The notes under the pieces were generated by a model. It was given only the letters and a program-made list of their open reading frames with translations. It made no database searches and was not told the DNA's origin. Positions 7,108 through 15,237 of a stretch of 64,000 bases of DNA are shown piece after piece. The position numbers and the translations under genes were made by a program. Numbering within the stretch: the stretch's first letter is position 1; each line of letters opens with the position of its first letter. This DNA is from Paenibacillus pasadenensis DSM 19293 (GTDB taxonomy: Bacteria; Bacillota; Bacilli; Paenibacillales; Paenibacillaceae). The stretch is taken from NCBI RefSeq assembly GCF_000422485.1, contig NZ_KE383852.1, positions 124,001 through 188,000 of the forward strand. Direction: 5' to 3'.

Positions 7108-8304
7108 CTAGACGCGCCGGACGGGGCTTTCATCGATCCGCAGCACGTCCCCGTGCTCCACGCTCACCCCGGCGATGACCGCCCGGCCGAGCCGCGTCAT
7201 CCTCAGCACCGTTCCCCGCTGCTCCTCCTCGCCGATCCTGAGCAGGCCGAGATGCAGCATCATCATGAGGATCCGGGAATCCATGACCGCTTCCGCCGTA
7301 TCGTAATAATAAGGCTTCACATACGGGATCAGGACCTCCCGCAGAGAGTCGGCCGTCACCCAGCGGTCGGCCAGCTCGTCCACCCAGTGGACCATCGAGG
7401 CCAGGTTGGGCACCGCTCCTTTGTACAGTCTCAGCCAGAACCGATAGAGCTGCTCCGTGCCGAACGCCTGACCGCCGAGCAGAGCCGCCTCGCCTAGCGG
7501 CGTGAGCAGCAGCTCGCTCTCCGTCTCCTCGACCCACTTATTATAGAAGCAAAAATCGTAGACGAGCGAAAAGCGCTCCGGATATTCGCGGAAGCGCCGG
7601 CCGTAGCCGAACCTCCACGCCGCTTTGGCGGGCGGCTCCTCGCGTACGCCGAAGCTTTCCATCGCCTGCAGCATGCTTCGGCGATGCATGTATCCCTCCC
7701 GAGTCAGCGGCACCTCGTGATGCCTCACGTAAGAGAGGAGCGCTTTGACATCGCCTGCGAGCAGCTCCTGCTCGTCCCGATAGACGGGCGGCTCGTCCGT
7801 AAAGACCAGCCGTTCGCTGAACTTCCGCTTGAGCGTCTGGCGGAATCGGTCCTTGAGATCCCTAGGCACGCGAAACAGATATCGGTCAGGTCCCGATATG
7901 CCGTTGAACAGCCAGCCGCAATGCTTGAAGCGGACGATCATGTCCCGCGGACTTTCCGGCGCCTCCGGCTGCTTTGCTTTCTTGCCGCGCCCCTTCGCCT
8001 TCGCTTGTCCTTGGGCAGGCTCGGGCGCAGGTTCAAGCACGGAACGGCTGGACTGCACCCGGGCGATCAGCTCTTCGAGACTGAACTGCTCCCGGCTGTC
8101 GAAGATCAAGGAGTTGATGAATCTCAGCTCCTCCAGCTTCATCGCCCCGATCTGGGCATCGAAGCCTTCGCGCGATCCCGCTTTTGACAGGATCGCCTGA
8201 ATCAGCTCATGCTTGGAGTTGCCGTTGCAGCGGCAGTCATATACTTGCGCGATCCGGCTCAGCTGGGCGATGTCCGCATAGCCCAGCATATCCGAGAAAT
8301 TCAT
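7108..8304 (-). CDS. Conserved-looking protein of unknown function with N-terminal Rho-N/SAP-like region
   Basis: I do not recognise this 398-residue soluble protein. The first 90 residues are helical and begin with a short unit like Rho-N or SAP domains (IAQLSRIAQVYDCRCNGNSKHELIQAI). Next comes a Lys/Pro-rich linker (about 95-120, AKGRGKKAKQPEAP). The rest is rich in Arg and aromatics and may hold winged-helix units (LLTPLGEAALLGG; MTRLGRAVIAGVSVEHGD at the end). This suggests nucleic-acid binding, by inference only. It sits alone between the IDEAL gene and a phosphatase, where B. subtilis has ypiA/ypiB. Confidence 0.75.
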   Translation of the reverse strand: MNFSDMLGYADIAQLSRIAQVYDCRCNGNSKHELIQAILSKAGSREGFDAQIGAMKLEELRFINSLIFDSREQFSLEELIARVQSSRSVLEPAPEPAQGQAKAKGRGKKAKQPEAPESPRDMIVRFKHCGWLFNGISGPDRYLFRVPRDLKDRFRQTLKRKFSERLVFTDEPPVYRDEQELLAGDVKALLSYVRHHEVPLTREGYMHRRSMLQAMESFGVREEPPAKAAWRFGYGRRFREYPERFSLVYDFCFYNKWVEETESELLLTPLGEAALLGGQAFGTEQLYRFWLRLYKGAVPNLASMVHWVDELADRWVTADSLREVLIPYVKPYYYDTAEAVMDSRILMMMLHLGLLRIGEEEQRGTVLRMTRLGRAVIAGVSVEHGDVLRIDESPVRRV

Positions 8305-8400
8305 CTCTCGTCCCTCCTTCTATCGGCCAAGTTCCCTTCTAGCTGCTTTTTGTACTACCATTATGGGACGATCCGGGAGATTTAAGACGTGCCGGACAAC

Positions 8401-8424
8401 AAAAAAACCCGCCATATCGGCGGG
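8401..8424 (-). terminator. Terminator after the histidine phosphatase gene
   Basis: GCCCGCC (from 8425) pairs with GGCGGG (to 8408) around a 5-base loop, followed by seven U on the minus strand (8401-8407). A canonical intrinsic terminator ending the transcript of the gene at 8434. Confidence 0.9.
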
Positions 8425-8433
8425 CTTGCGGGT

Positions 8434-9021
8434 TCAAGATATTTCTTGCAGATGAAGCGTGCAGTTATGGAGCAGGGACTGCCAGCCCGCCTCTCCGTGC
8501 TCCAGCACGGAAAAGCACATATTGTGCAAATAAGGCTGATCCAGTCCTTCGACCATGACCCCGAGCATCTGGGCAAGGAAGCTTCCGTGCGTCACGGCGA
8601 GCAGGTTGCCCTGAGGCATCCTGGCCGTGTACGATTCAAGGAATGCGGCCGCGCGCAGGCGGACGCTCTCGTCCGTCTCCACCCCGGCTCCCGGATTCGT
8701 CCGCCATCCTTGACCCCACGCCGCCAGGCGCTCTTCTTCCGTCGTGCCTTCGATCTTGCCGAAGCTGCGCTCGATGAGCAGAGGCTCCGGCTCCAGCAGC
8801 GGTATGCCCAGCTTGTCCGCGATGATCTTCCCCGTCTCGGCGGCGCGCGACAGGCCGCTCGTGACGACCGCGTCCCAGCGCTGCTCTTCCCCCGCGAGCC
8901 GGCTTGCGAGCAGCATCGCCTGGCGCTTGCCTTCGTCGTTCAGCGGGATGTCGGTGATGCCTTGAATGCGGCCGAGCGCGTTCCAATCGGTCCGGCCGTG
9001 CCGGATCAGACCCAGTTTCAT
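8434..9021 (-). CDS. Histidine phosphatase (phosphoglycerate-mutase-like) family protein
   Basis: The 195-residue protein has the catalytic RHG triad at the N-terminus (LIRHGRTDWN, His-9), the supporting Arg (SRAAETGKI region), a Glu in RSFGKIEG, and the second His in VTHGSF. This is the layout of cytosolic phosphatases that pass through a phosphohistidine. The substrate cannot be told from sequence; relatives act on sugar phosphates, alpha-ribazole phosphate or nucleotides. It is a single gene with its own terminator. Confidence 0.88.
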   Translation of the reverse strand: MKLGLIRHGRTDWNALGRIQGITDIPLNDEGKRQAMLLASRLAGEEQRWDAVVTSGLSRAAETGKIIADKLGIPLLEPEPLLIERSFGKIEGTTEEERLAAWGQGWRTNPGAGVETDESVRLRAAAFLESYTARMPQGNLLAVTHGSFLAQMLGVMVEGLDQPYLHNMCFSVLEHGEAGWQSLLHNCTLHLQEIS

Positions 9022-9067
9022 CGTCTAGCCTTCCTTCCTGCTTCAAGTCGTTAGGAGTGAGTATAAC

Positions 9068-9094
9068 AAAAAATCCGGCCGCGAGGCAGCCGGA
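9068..9094 (-). terminator. Terminator after the sigma/anti-sigma operon
   Basis: TCCGGC pairs with GCCGGA (9089-9094 and 9074-9079 on the plus strand) around a 9-base loop, followed by six U (9068-9073). Confidence 0.85.
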
Positions 9095-9099
9095 GAGCG

Positions 9100-9690
9100 T
9101 TATTTTCGAATTCGGGACAGCCATCCCATCATGAGCATCGTCATGACGAGCCCGAGCATGGAGAGGATGATCCAATATTGAGGGGCGCGGGGAACGAGGC
9201 TCAGCAGCAGCGGATCGCTCACCGTGGCGACGGGAATATCGCCTGAGATCGACGCCTTGAACACGGGAGAAGACGAAGCATTAGCGGTTTCCATGATGCC
9301 CTTCGTCTCATCCGTTTGGCCGCCCCGGCCAAGAAGCACGTATAGCAGGCTGGTGCAGAACATCGCCAGGCAGGCCGCAACGGCGGCGGACAGCCTCGGC
9401 CCGAAGGTGCGGTTCAAGGTGAACCGCCGCCTGAGCGTCCAGTCCATATGATCCTCGGCGTAGATCCGGTCCATGACGGTCCGGTTGACCTCCTCGGCCC
9501 TCTCGGCCATTTCGAAGTCTTCCGCAAAGGAGAGCTCCTGGATAAGGCGCTCGCTCTCCGCCCAAAGCTCGTATTCCTGCCTGCAGGCTATGCAATGCTT
9601 CAAATGCAGGTCGACAGACTGCTTTACAGGATCGCCCTCAGGCAGATCCCAATAAAGCGCAAGCGCATCCTGCACTTCTTCGCATTTCAT
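9100..9690 (-). CDS. Zinc-finger anti-sigma factor (zf-HC2 type)
   Basis: The 196-residue protein begins with an anti-sigma zinc-binding domain: the H-x3-C-x2-C signature is in HLKHCIACRQ at residues about 29-36. A first membrane helix is near 115-135 (AAVAACLAMFCTSLLYVLL) and a second at the C-terminus (YWIILSMLGLVMTMLMMGW). The cytoplasmic domain should hold the partner sigma factor inactive until an envelope signal triggers release. Its ATG overlaps the end of the sigma gene by four bases, so the two are translationally coupled. Confidence 0.88.
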   Translation of the reverse strand: MKCEEVQDALALYWDLPEGDPVKQSVDLHLKHCIACRQEYELWAESERLIQELSFAEDFEMAERAEEVNRTVMDRIYAEDHMDWTLRRRFTLNRTFGPRLSAAVAACLAMFCTSLLYVLLGRGGQTDETKGIMETANASSSPVFKASISGDIPVATVSDPLLLSLVPRAPQYWIILSMLGLVMTMLMMGWLSRIRK

Positions 9691-10280
9691 CGCAGCTTCA
9701 TCCCTTCGAACGCTTCGCTCTCCGTTTCTTCGAAGTAGGGTTCCAGCTGGACCTTGACGCTGCCCCGGGCACGGAACAACAACGATTTGACCGAGCTGAC
9801 GGTCCCGCCCAGAACATCGGCAATCTCCTGATAGTCCAATCCTTCATATTCGCGCAGGATGAGCGCGGAGCGCTGCTTCTCCGGAAGAGCGTTGATCGCG
9901 TCCCGGACAAGCGCCATCCGCTCTCCCTGAAGCAGCCTCTGCTCCGGAGCTGCGTCCATCGGAGCGATCGGCATGACGCCGCTCTCCTCGAGGGGAATAT
10001 GTACGCTGCGCTGCTTGCGCAGCTCGCTCAGCACCGTATTGCGCGCGATCGTGTACAGCCAGGTGGAGAACTGAGCGTCCACCTCGCGGAACGAGTGCAG
10101 GCTGCGGTAAGCTTTGTAGAAGGTCTCGGAGCAGAGATCCTCTGCGACGAGCTCCATCTTGGTGCTTCGGAGCATGTGAAGGATAAAGGCCATGATCTTG
10201 CGCTGGTAACGCCTCATAAGTTCGGAATAGAGCTCTACATTTCCATGTTTGATTTGCCGGATCAGATCGGAATCATCCAT
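9687..10280 (-). CDS. ECF-type RNA polymerase sigma factor
   Basis: The 197-residue protein has sigma region 2 (YQRKIMAFILHMLRS, then DLCSETFYKAYRSLHSFR and FSTWLYTIARN) and region 4 (LPEKQRSALILREYEGLDYQEIADVLGG, a helix-turn-helix). The frame is open for 68 codons upstream, but that part lacks sigma features; the ATG at 10280 gives the usual short N-terminus. GAGGAGGT lies about 13 bases before it, a long spacing. It is co-transcribed with the anti-sigma gene. B. subtilis has no sigma gene here; its sigX lies next to resE. A possible autoregulatory promoter is at 10334-10358. Confidence 0.9.
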   Translation of the reverse strand: MDDSDLIRQIKHGNVELYSELMRRYQRKIMAFILHMLRSTKMELVAEDLCSETFYKAYRSLHSFREVDAQFSTWLYTIARNTVLSELRKQRSVHIPLEESGVMPIAPMDAAPEQRLLQGERMALVRDAINALPEKQRSALILREYEGLDYQEIADVLGGTVSSVKSLLFRARGSVKVQLEPYFEETESEAFEGMKLR

Positions 10281-10319
10281 GACAGGCGGCTGTACCTCCT
10301 CACCTGCAGCGATTTCCGT

Positions 10320-10358
10320 CCGGTATCTAGTTGTACCGGAACGGATGCAGAAAGTTGC
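10320..10358 (-). promoter_or_regulatory. Candidate ECF-sigma autoregulatory promoter with a dyad
   Basis: On the minus strand GCAACTTT (10351-10358) is followed 16 bases after its AAC by GGTA (10334-10337), close to the AAC-N16-CGT pattern of Bacillus ECF promoters. The -10 lies in a perfect dyad CCGGTA-N8-TACCGG (10320-10339). The start would be about 50 bases before the sigma gene. Inference from pattern only. Confidence 0.4.
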
Positions 10359-10450
10359 GCTGCCGCGCAAAAAAGAAAGAGAAATGAACATGCGACGATA
10401 AAGTGTATTTCGGCATCCTGCGAACGATTCTGAAGAATAATCATTCGCCA

Positions 10451-10473
10451 GCCGGCGCCAAATTCCTGCCGGC
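10451..10473 (-). repeat. GCCGGC inverted repeat in the sigma-gene upstream region
   Basis: GCCGGC is repeated as an inverted pair around an 11-base loop, so the region can form a compact hairpin. It lies between the small RNA terminator (10592) and the ECF promoter candidate. I see no gene in 10360-10590. Confidence 0.4.
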
Positions 10474-10591
10474 TTCGACATCATGGGTTATTACCCAAAA
10501 GCTGGATGTCCGCAAACTCCTCGTATTGTATCATGGGGGGCGCGAAAGGGATCGAATATGAGGAACTTCTAAGAAAAGGCAAGCTCAAAAC

Positions 10592-10666
10592 AAAAAGCCG
10601 CCCGAGAGGGCGGCCCGCACAAGACGTGCGATGGAGTTGGATAGGAGTGGAGAGAAACCATACTGT
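10592..10666 (-). ncRNA. Candidate small regulatory RNA, about 75 nt, CU-rich 5' end
   Basis: A perfect consensus promoter (10673-10701) points at a short transcript starting near 10666 and ending in a textbook terminator (GCCGCCC/GGGCGGC, loop GAGA on the plus strand, 10597-10614, then UUUUU 10592-10596). The 5' half is unpaired and CU-rich, with three CUCC elements (plus-strand GGAG at about 10630-10655), complementary to Shine-Dalgarno sequences. A small hairpin GCAC/GUGC precedes the terminator. No ribosome site or closed small frame is visible. It lies between tyrA and the sigma gene. Family unknown to me; a leader attenuator is less likely because the sigma start is over 300 bases away. 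Confidence 0.6.
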
Positions 10667-10672
10667 ACTTTT

Positions 10673-10701
10673 ATTATATGTATCCGTTTTCAATCTGTCA
10701 A
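10673..10701 (-). promoter_or_regulatory. Perfect consensus sigma-A promoter of the small RNA
   Basis: TTGACA (10696-10701) and TATAAT (10673-10678) are separated by exactly 17 bases on the minus strand. It is the only fully consensus promoter I found in the window. Confidence 0.85.
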
Positions 10702-10760
10702 TAAGCGTTTTCATTTTGTTCGAAAAAAGTTTGAAGCGGTTTCATGAAGGCAGCTCGCCT

Positions 10761-10801
10761 AAAACGAAGCGCCCTCTGCCGGGCGGCAGAAGGCGCTTTC
10801 G
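10761..10801 (-). terminator. Terminator after tyrA
   Basis: A 15-pair stem (plus-strand arms 10765-10780 and 10785-10801, one bulge) with CGTTTTA on the minus-strand 3' side. It ends the trp-hisC-tyrA transcript about 145 bases past the tyrA stop. Confidence 0.8.
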
Positions 10802-10856
10802 TCTGGAAGAGGCAAAGCCGAAAGGCGGCGATGCTCTGGCGTCGCCGCCCACACCG

Positions 10857-10930
10857 GAACGGCCACTTGGACCGGCGATGCCGCTTGGACCGGAGGCCGC
10901 CGCTTGGACCAGTGACGCCGCTTGGACTGG
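10857..10930 (-). repeat. Four tandem 18-19-bp repeats in the tyrA 3' region
   Basis: On the minus strand the unit GTCCAAGCGGC plus 7-8 variable bases occurs four times in a row; the plus-strand CTTGGAC cores start at 10866, 10884, 10903 and 10921. They lie between the tyrA stop and its terminator and are not within an identified gene. Confidence 0.75.
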
Positions 10931-10944
10931 ACGCCGCCGACGGA

Positions 10945-12036
10945 TCAGCTCTTGACCGTATACCCCAGCTGCTCAAGCGCATCGAGCGCCTGGTCGAGAT
11001 CCCCTTGGGTGCGGAAGCTGAGGCGCAGCACGCCGGGAACATCCATCCGGCTCTCGATAATCTGCAGATTGCTCAGGTTGATCCGGCGGTTGCCGAGCTC
11101 CGTCGCGATCTTGCCGATGATGCCGGGATGATCGGGCACGTCCATGTAGCATTCGTAAATGGACTGGAGCACGCCCTTGCGGCGCTCCGGCAGGCTGCTG
11201 CGGAATGCTCCCGCGGCGCGGAACGCATCGCTGATCGCCTCGCCGTCCTGCTTGCGCAGGATGTCCGCGAGCCGTTCCAGCTCTTCTCCCCACTCCTGCA
11301 GCAGCCGCAGCACGACGCTGCGGTTCGCCAGCAGAATATCCCGCCAGACGACCGGATCGCTCGAGGCGATGCGCGTGATGTCGCGGAAGCCTCCGGCCGC
11401 CAGCATTGCATAAGCCTCGTTGGACTCGTTGTAGCGGCGCACCTGGTTGACGAGGCCGGCCGCGATCAGATGCGGCAGATGGCTGATCGCTCCGACGATC
11501 TCGTCATGCTCCGAAGGATTCATATGCACGATTTTGGCACGGGTATGGCCGAGCAGCTCCGTCAGCCGCTCGACCGCATCGGCCGGCGTGCCGGCCTCCG
11601 GGGTGAGCACGTAATAGGCGTTCTCGAACAGGATCGGGCTGGCCGCCTCCACCCCGGCGCGCTCGGACCCGGCCATCGGGTGGCCGCCGATGAACACGGC
11701 GCCATGCCAGTCGATGGCGGAGACGGCTTCGGCGACGCCGGACTTCGTGCTGCCGACGTCCGTGACGACGCAGCCCGGCTGCAGCGGCATGAGGCTGATG
11801 CGGCGAGCGTAATCGGCGAGCATGCCGACCGGCACGCACAGGAAGATGAAGTGCGCCCCCCGCACCGCATCCTCGAGCGAGGTCGTAGCCTCGTCTACGA
11901 CGCCCAGCTTGACATACTTGTCGGCCGACTCTTGACGATAGGAATAACCCGTTACGTGCAGGCCGGGCTGTCCTTTGAAGCACAAGGCGAGCGAGCCTCC
12001 GATGAGGCCCGCTCCGATAATGGCGATTTTGGTCAT
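10945..12036 (-). CDS. tyrA: Prephenate dehydrogenase TyrA with C-terminal ACT domain
   Basis: The 363-residue enzyme oxidises and decarboxylates prephenate to 4-hydroxyphenylpyruvate for tyrosine synthesis. It has the NAD-binding GAGLIGGSLA motif at residues 8-17, the conserved GGHPMAGSERAG segment near 120, and a C-terminal ACT domain from about residue 290 (VPDHPGIIGKIATELG) that probably senses tyrosine. It ends the trp-hisC-tyrA series, four bases after hisC. In B. subtilis aroE follows; here the transcript ends instead. Confidence 0.96.
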   Translation of the reverse strand: MTKIAIIGAGLIGGSLALCFKGQPGLHVTGYSYRQESADKYVKLGVVDEATTSLEDAVRGAHFIFLCVPVGMLADYARRISLMPLQPGCVVTDVGSTKSGVAEAVSAIDWHGAVFIGGHPMAGSERAGVEAASPILFENAYYVLTPEAGTPADAVERLTELLGHTRAKIVHMNPSEHDEIVGAISHLPHLIAAGLVNQVRRYNESNEAYAMLAAGGFRDITRIASSDPVVWRDILLANRSVVLRLLQEWGEELERLADILRKQDGEAISDAFRAAGAFRSSLPERRKGVLQSIYECYMDVPDHPGIIGKIATELGNRRINLSNLQIIESRMDVPGVLRLSFRTQGDLDQALDALEQLGYTVKS

Positions 12037-12040
12037 CGAT

Positions 12041-13138
12041 TTACTGTTGCACCGTCGCTTCCTTCAGCACTTCCTCCAAGGCGGCGACAAACTTGACGTT
12101 GTCGTCCGCCGTGCCGATCGATACGCGCAAGCGGTTCGGATACTTGGACCATCCGGCGCGCGTAATGAAGCCGCGGCGCAGCAGCCGGTCGAACGCCTCG
12201 CGGGACGGCATGCCGACGTCGACGAGGACGAAGTTGGCCTGCGTCGGGAAGTAGGCCAGCCCGAGCCGGTCGAACTCGCTCTGAAGGTAGTCGCGCTGGC
12301 GGAGATTGTTCTCGCGGCAGCTGTCGACGAACGCCTGGTCGGACAGGGCGGCCTTGGCCGCGGCCTGCGACACGCGCGCCGTATTGAACGGCTCGCGCAC
12401 GAGGTTGATCGCATGGATGACGTCCGGATGGGCGATGCCGTAGCCGATCCGCAGCGCGGCGAGTCCGTAGATCTTGGAGAACGTGCGCAGCGAGACGAGG
12501 TTCGGATAGCGCTCCAGCAGCCGGATGCTGTCCGGATAGTCCGGATCGTCGACGAAGTGGCAGTACGCCTCGTCAAGCACGCAGAGCACGGACGCCGGCA
12601 GCGCGTCGAGGAAGGAGACGAGCTCCCGCTCGCTCACGATCGTGCCGGTCGGATTGTTCGGCGAGCAGATCCAGACGATCTTGGTGCGGTCGGTGACCGC
12701 GGCCAGCATCGCCGGCAGATCCTGCTTGCCGTCCACGAGCGGCACCTCGACGATGACGGCGTTCTCGACGACCGCGTTATGCCGGTACTGCGAGAACGTC
12801 AGATCGGCCATGACCGTCTCGTCTCCCGGCTCGAGGAACGAACGGGCGAGCATGAGGATGATCTCGTCGGCGCCGTTGCCCCAGATCAGCTGCTCCGGCT
12901 GGACGCCGAGATGGGCGGCGGTCGCCGCCGTCAGCTCGACGCTTGCCCCGTCCGGGTAGATGTTGCTGTTTTCGATCTCGGTCAGGATCGCCTGCTTGGC
13001 CAGCGGCGAGCTGCCGTAAGGGTTCTCGTTGGAGGCCAGCTTGATGACCTCGCTGAGGCCGAGCTCTCTCTTGACGTCGTCCACCGGCTTGCCCGGCTGG
13101 TAGACGGGCAGATCCACGATATGGCGTTTCGTATTCAT
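12041..13138 (-). CDS. hisC: Histidinol-phosphate aminotransferase HisC
   Basis: The 365-residue fold-type I PLP enzyme transaminates imidazole-acetol phosphate; the B. subtilis enzyme at this locus also serves Tyr/Phe synthesis. Visible are NENPYG near residue 38, SPNNPTG near 160, DEAYCHF near 190 and the PLP lysine in FSKIYGLA near 222. It lies between trpA and tyrA as in B. subtilis. The 100 bases after trpA hold a CTTCCCG/CGGGAAG pair and no clear terminator, so co-transcription is likely. Confidence 0.95.
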   Translation of the reverse strand: MNTKRHIVDLPVYQPGKPVDDVKRELGLSEVIKLASNENPYGSSPLAKQAILTEIENSNIYPDGASVELTAATAAHLGVQPEQLIWGNGADEIILMLARSFLEPGDETVMADLTFSQYRHNAVVENAVIVEVPLVDGKQDLPAMLAAVTDRTKIVWICSPNNPTGTIVSERELVSFLDALPASVLCVLDEAYCHFVDDPDYPDSIRLLERYPNLVSLRTFSKIYGLAALRIGYGIAHPDVIHAINLVREPFNTARVSQAAAKAALSDQAFVDSCRENNLRQRDYLQSEFDRLGLAYFPTQANFVLVDVGMPSREAFDRLLRRGFITRAGWSKYPNRLRVSIGTADDNVKFVAALEEVLKEATVQQ

Positions 13139-13238
13139 GGTTCACCTCATAAAAAAGTAAAGTCCGCTTCCCGCGTCATGCCCTCTATTGTCTCACAGTT
13201 TCCGGGAAGTTGGAAGCACTTTAAAGCGGTGCACCAAG

Positions 13239-14045
13239 TCAGCCGCGCAGGGAGGCGACGAAGCGGCCGATCTGCGCGATTCCGTCGCGGTACGTCGACG
13301 GCTCGGCAAGCAGCGGCAGCGCCTCTTCGACCTGCCGCACGATCGCGCTCCCGACGATGACGCCGTCGGCATGGCGGCTCATCCGCTCGACCTGGTCGCG
13401 GCTGCTGATGCCGAAGCCGACCGCGATCGGCACCGGCGCCGCCTCGCGCACCGACTGCAAAAATTCCTCGATGCCGCTGTGGAATTCGCTGCGCATGCCC
13501 GTCACGCCGAGCGAGCTGACGCAGTAGACGAACCCTTGCGCGCTTGCGGCGATCCGCTGCACGCGCGCCTTGGACGTCGGCGCGACAAGCGGAATGAGGT
13601 GGATGCCGGCCTCGGCGGCCATTTCCCGCACCTCTCCGTCCTCCTCGATCGGCAGGTCCGGGATGATGAGGCCGCTGATGCCCTTGTCATGGAGGAGCGT
13701 GAAGAACCGCTCCAGCCCGTACTGCAGGATCGGGTTGAAATAGCTGAACAGGATGAACGGCATGCGGCAGCCGGCTTCCCGGGCGCGCTCAGCCACCAGG
13801 ACGCAGCCCTCGAGCGTCACCGGTCCGCGCAGCGCTCGCTCCGATGCCTGCTGAATGACCGGTCCGTCGGCCAGCGGGTCGGAATAGGGAACGCCCAGCT
13901 CGACCATGTCGGCGCCGCTGCGCTCCAGCTCGAGCACGATGTCGACCGTCGCGTCCAGGCTCGGATCGCCCGTCGTGACGAACGGAATGAGCGCCGCGCG
14001 GCCCTCGGCCTTCAGCGCCGCGAACACTTCGTCAATGCGATTCAT
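13239..14045 (-). CDS. trpA: Tryptophan synthase alpha chain TrpA
   Basis: The 268-residue TIM-barrel subunit cleaves indole-3-glycerol phosphate and passes indole to TrpB. The two catalytic acids are in [16 protein letters not shown] (Glu and Asp near residues 48-60), and the family segment [15 protein letters not shown] is present. It overlaps the end of trpB by 14 bases, consistent with translational coupling of the complex partners. Last trp gene of the operon. Confidence 0.96.
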   Translation of the reverse strand: MNRIDEVFAALKAEGRAALIPFVTTGDPSLDATVDIVLELERSGADMVELGVPYSDPLADGPVIQQASERALRGPVTLEGCVLVAERAREAGCRMPFILFSYFNPILQYGLERFFTLLHDKGISGLIIPDLPIEEDGEVREMAAEAGIHLIPLVAPTSKARVQRIAASAQGFVYCVSSLGVTGMRSEFHSGIEEFLQSVREAAPVPIAVGFGISSRDQVERMSRHADGVIVGSAIVRQVEEALPLLAEPSTYRDGIAQIGRFVASLRG

Positions 14046-15237
14046 TCGGCTTCCCCCCCAGATATCCCATGATGGCTTCTACGTCCTTGTCGCCGCGGCC
14101 CGACAGCGAGACGACGATCGTCTTGTCCTTGGGCAGCGTCGGGGCGAGCTTCATGACCTGCGCGATCGCGTGGGCCGACTCCAGCGCCGGGATGATGCCT
14201 TCCGTGCGGCTCAGCAGCTGCAGCGCTTCGAGCGCTTCCGCGTCCGTGACCGGAACGTACTCCGCCCGTCCGGAATCCTTGAGGTAGGAATGCTCCGGTC
14301 CGATGCCCGGATAGTCGAGTCCGGCGGAAATCGAGTGGGCCGGCAGCACCTGGCCGCTGTCGTCCTGCAGCACGTAGCTGAGCGAGCCTTGGAACACGCC
14401 ATGCCGTCCGAGCGTCATCGTCGCCGCATGCTCGTCGGTGTCGACGCCGCGTCCCGCCGCCTCGACGCCGATCAGCTGGACCGATTCGTCGCCGACGAAC
14501 GGATAGAAGATGCCCATCGCATTGCTGCCGCCTCCGACAGCGGCGACGACGTAGTCCGGCAGCCGCCCTTCGTCCCGCAGGACCTGCTCGCGCGCCTCGT
14601 CGCCGATGATGCGCTGGAAGTCGCGCACCATCATCGGATACGGATGCGGACCGGTGACGGAGCCGAGGATGTAGTAGGTGTCGTCGACATGGCTCACCCA
14701 GTAGCGGAGCGTCTCGTTGCAGGCGTCCTTGAGCGTGCGCGTGCCCGACAGCACCGGCACGACCTCGGCGCCGAGCAGCTGCATGCGGAATACATTGAGC
14801 TGCTGGCGCTTCGTATCCTCCTCGCCCATGAACACCTTGCACTCGAGCCCGAGCAGCGCGGCGATCGTCGCCGATGCGACGCCATGCTGTCCAGCCCCCG
14901 TCTCGGCGATGATCTTCTTTTTGCCCATGCGCTTCGCCAGCACGCCCTGGCCGATCGTATTGTTGATCTTATGGGCGCCGGTATGGTTGAGGTCCTCTCG
15001 CTTGAGCAGGATCTTCGCGCCTCCGAGATGGCTCGTCAGCCGCTCGGCGTAGTAGAGCGAGGTCGGCCTTCCCGAATATTTATGGAGCAGATAGCGGACC
15101 TCTTCCTGGAAGCCGGGGTCCTTGGAGTAGTGCTTGTAGGCTTCCTCCAGCTCGAAGAGCGCGTTCATCAGCGTCTCGGGCACGTACCTCCCCCCGAACT
15201 TGCCGAAGCGTCCATTCTCGTCAGGTACCTGATTCAT
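14032..15237 (-). CDS. trpB: Tryptophan synthase beta chain TrpB
   Basis: The 401-residue PLP enzyme joins indole with serine. The PLP lysine is in HTGAHKINN near residue 90, the phosphate-binding loop is GGGSNAMG near 235, and GAGQHGVA follows the catalytic region. Length is normal for the TrpB1 class. The serine comes from the pathway started by SerA, also in this window. Start overlaps the trpF stop as ATGA. Confidence 0.97.
   Translation of the reverse strand: MNQVPDENGRFGKFGGRYVPETLMNALFELEEAYKHYSKDPGFQEEVRYLLHKYSGRPTSLYYAERLTSHLGGAKILLKREDLNHTGAHKINNTIGQGVLAKRMGKKKIIAETGAGQHGVASATIAALLGLECKVFMGEEDTKRQQLNVFRMQLLGAEVVPVLSGTRTLKDACNETLRYWVSHVDDTYYILGSVTGPHPYPMMVRDFQRIIGDEAREQVLRDEGRLPDYVVAAVGGGSNAMGIFYPFVGDESVQLIGVEAAGRGVDTDEHAATMTLGRHGVFQGSLSYVLQDDSGQVLPAHSISAGLDYPGIGPEHSYLKDSGRAEYVPVTDAEALEALQLLSRTEGIIPALESAHAIAQVMKLAPTLPKDKTIVVSLSGRGDKDVEAIMGYLGGKPNESH

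Noticed and set aside
10281-10484. 68-codon N-terminal extension of the ECF sigma factor
   Set aside because: The extension has no sigma features and covers the candidate promoter and dyad.
10592-10666. Small RNA as a leader attenuator of the sigma gene
   Set aside because: The terminator is over 300 bases before the sigma start, and a nearer promoter candidate exists at 10334-10358; not fully excluded.
10733-10745. Catabolite-responsive (cre) site, TGAAGCGGTTTCA, also near 34475
   Set aside because: One base short of the cre consensus, and a shared 12-mer is expected by chance in 64 kb.
10857-10930. CRISPR array
   Set aside because: Units of 18-19 bases directly abut with no unique spacers of 30 or so bases, and there are no cas genes. 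The same holds for 29569-29655.
10506-10955. Plus-strand small-protein gene
   Set aside because: It runs antisense through the small RNA, the tyrA terminator and the repeats, without a ribosome site or recognisable domain.
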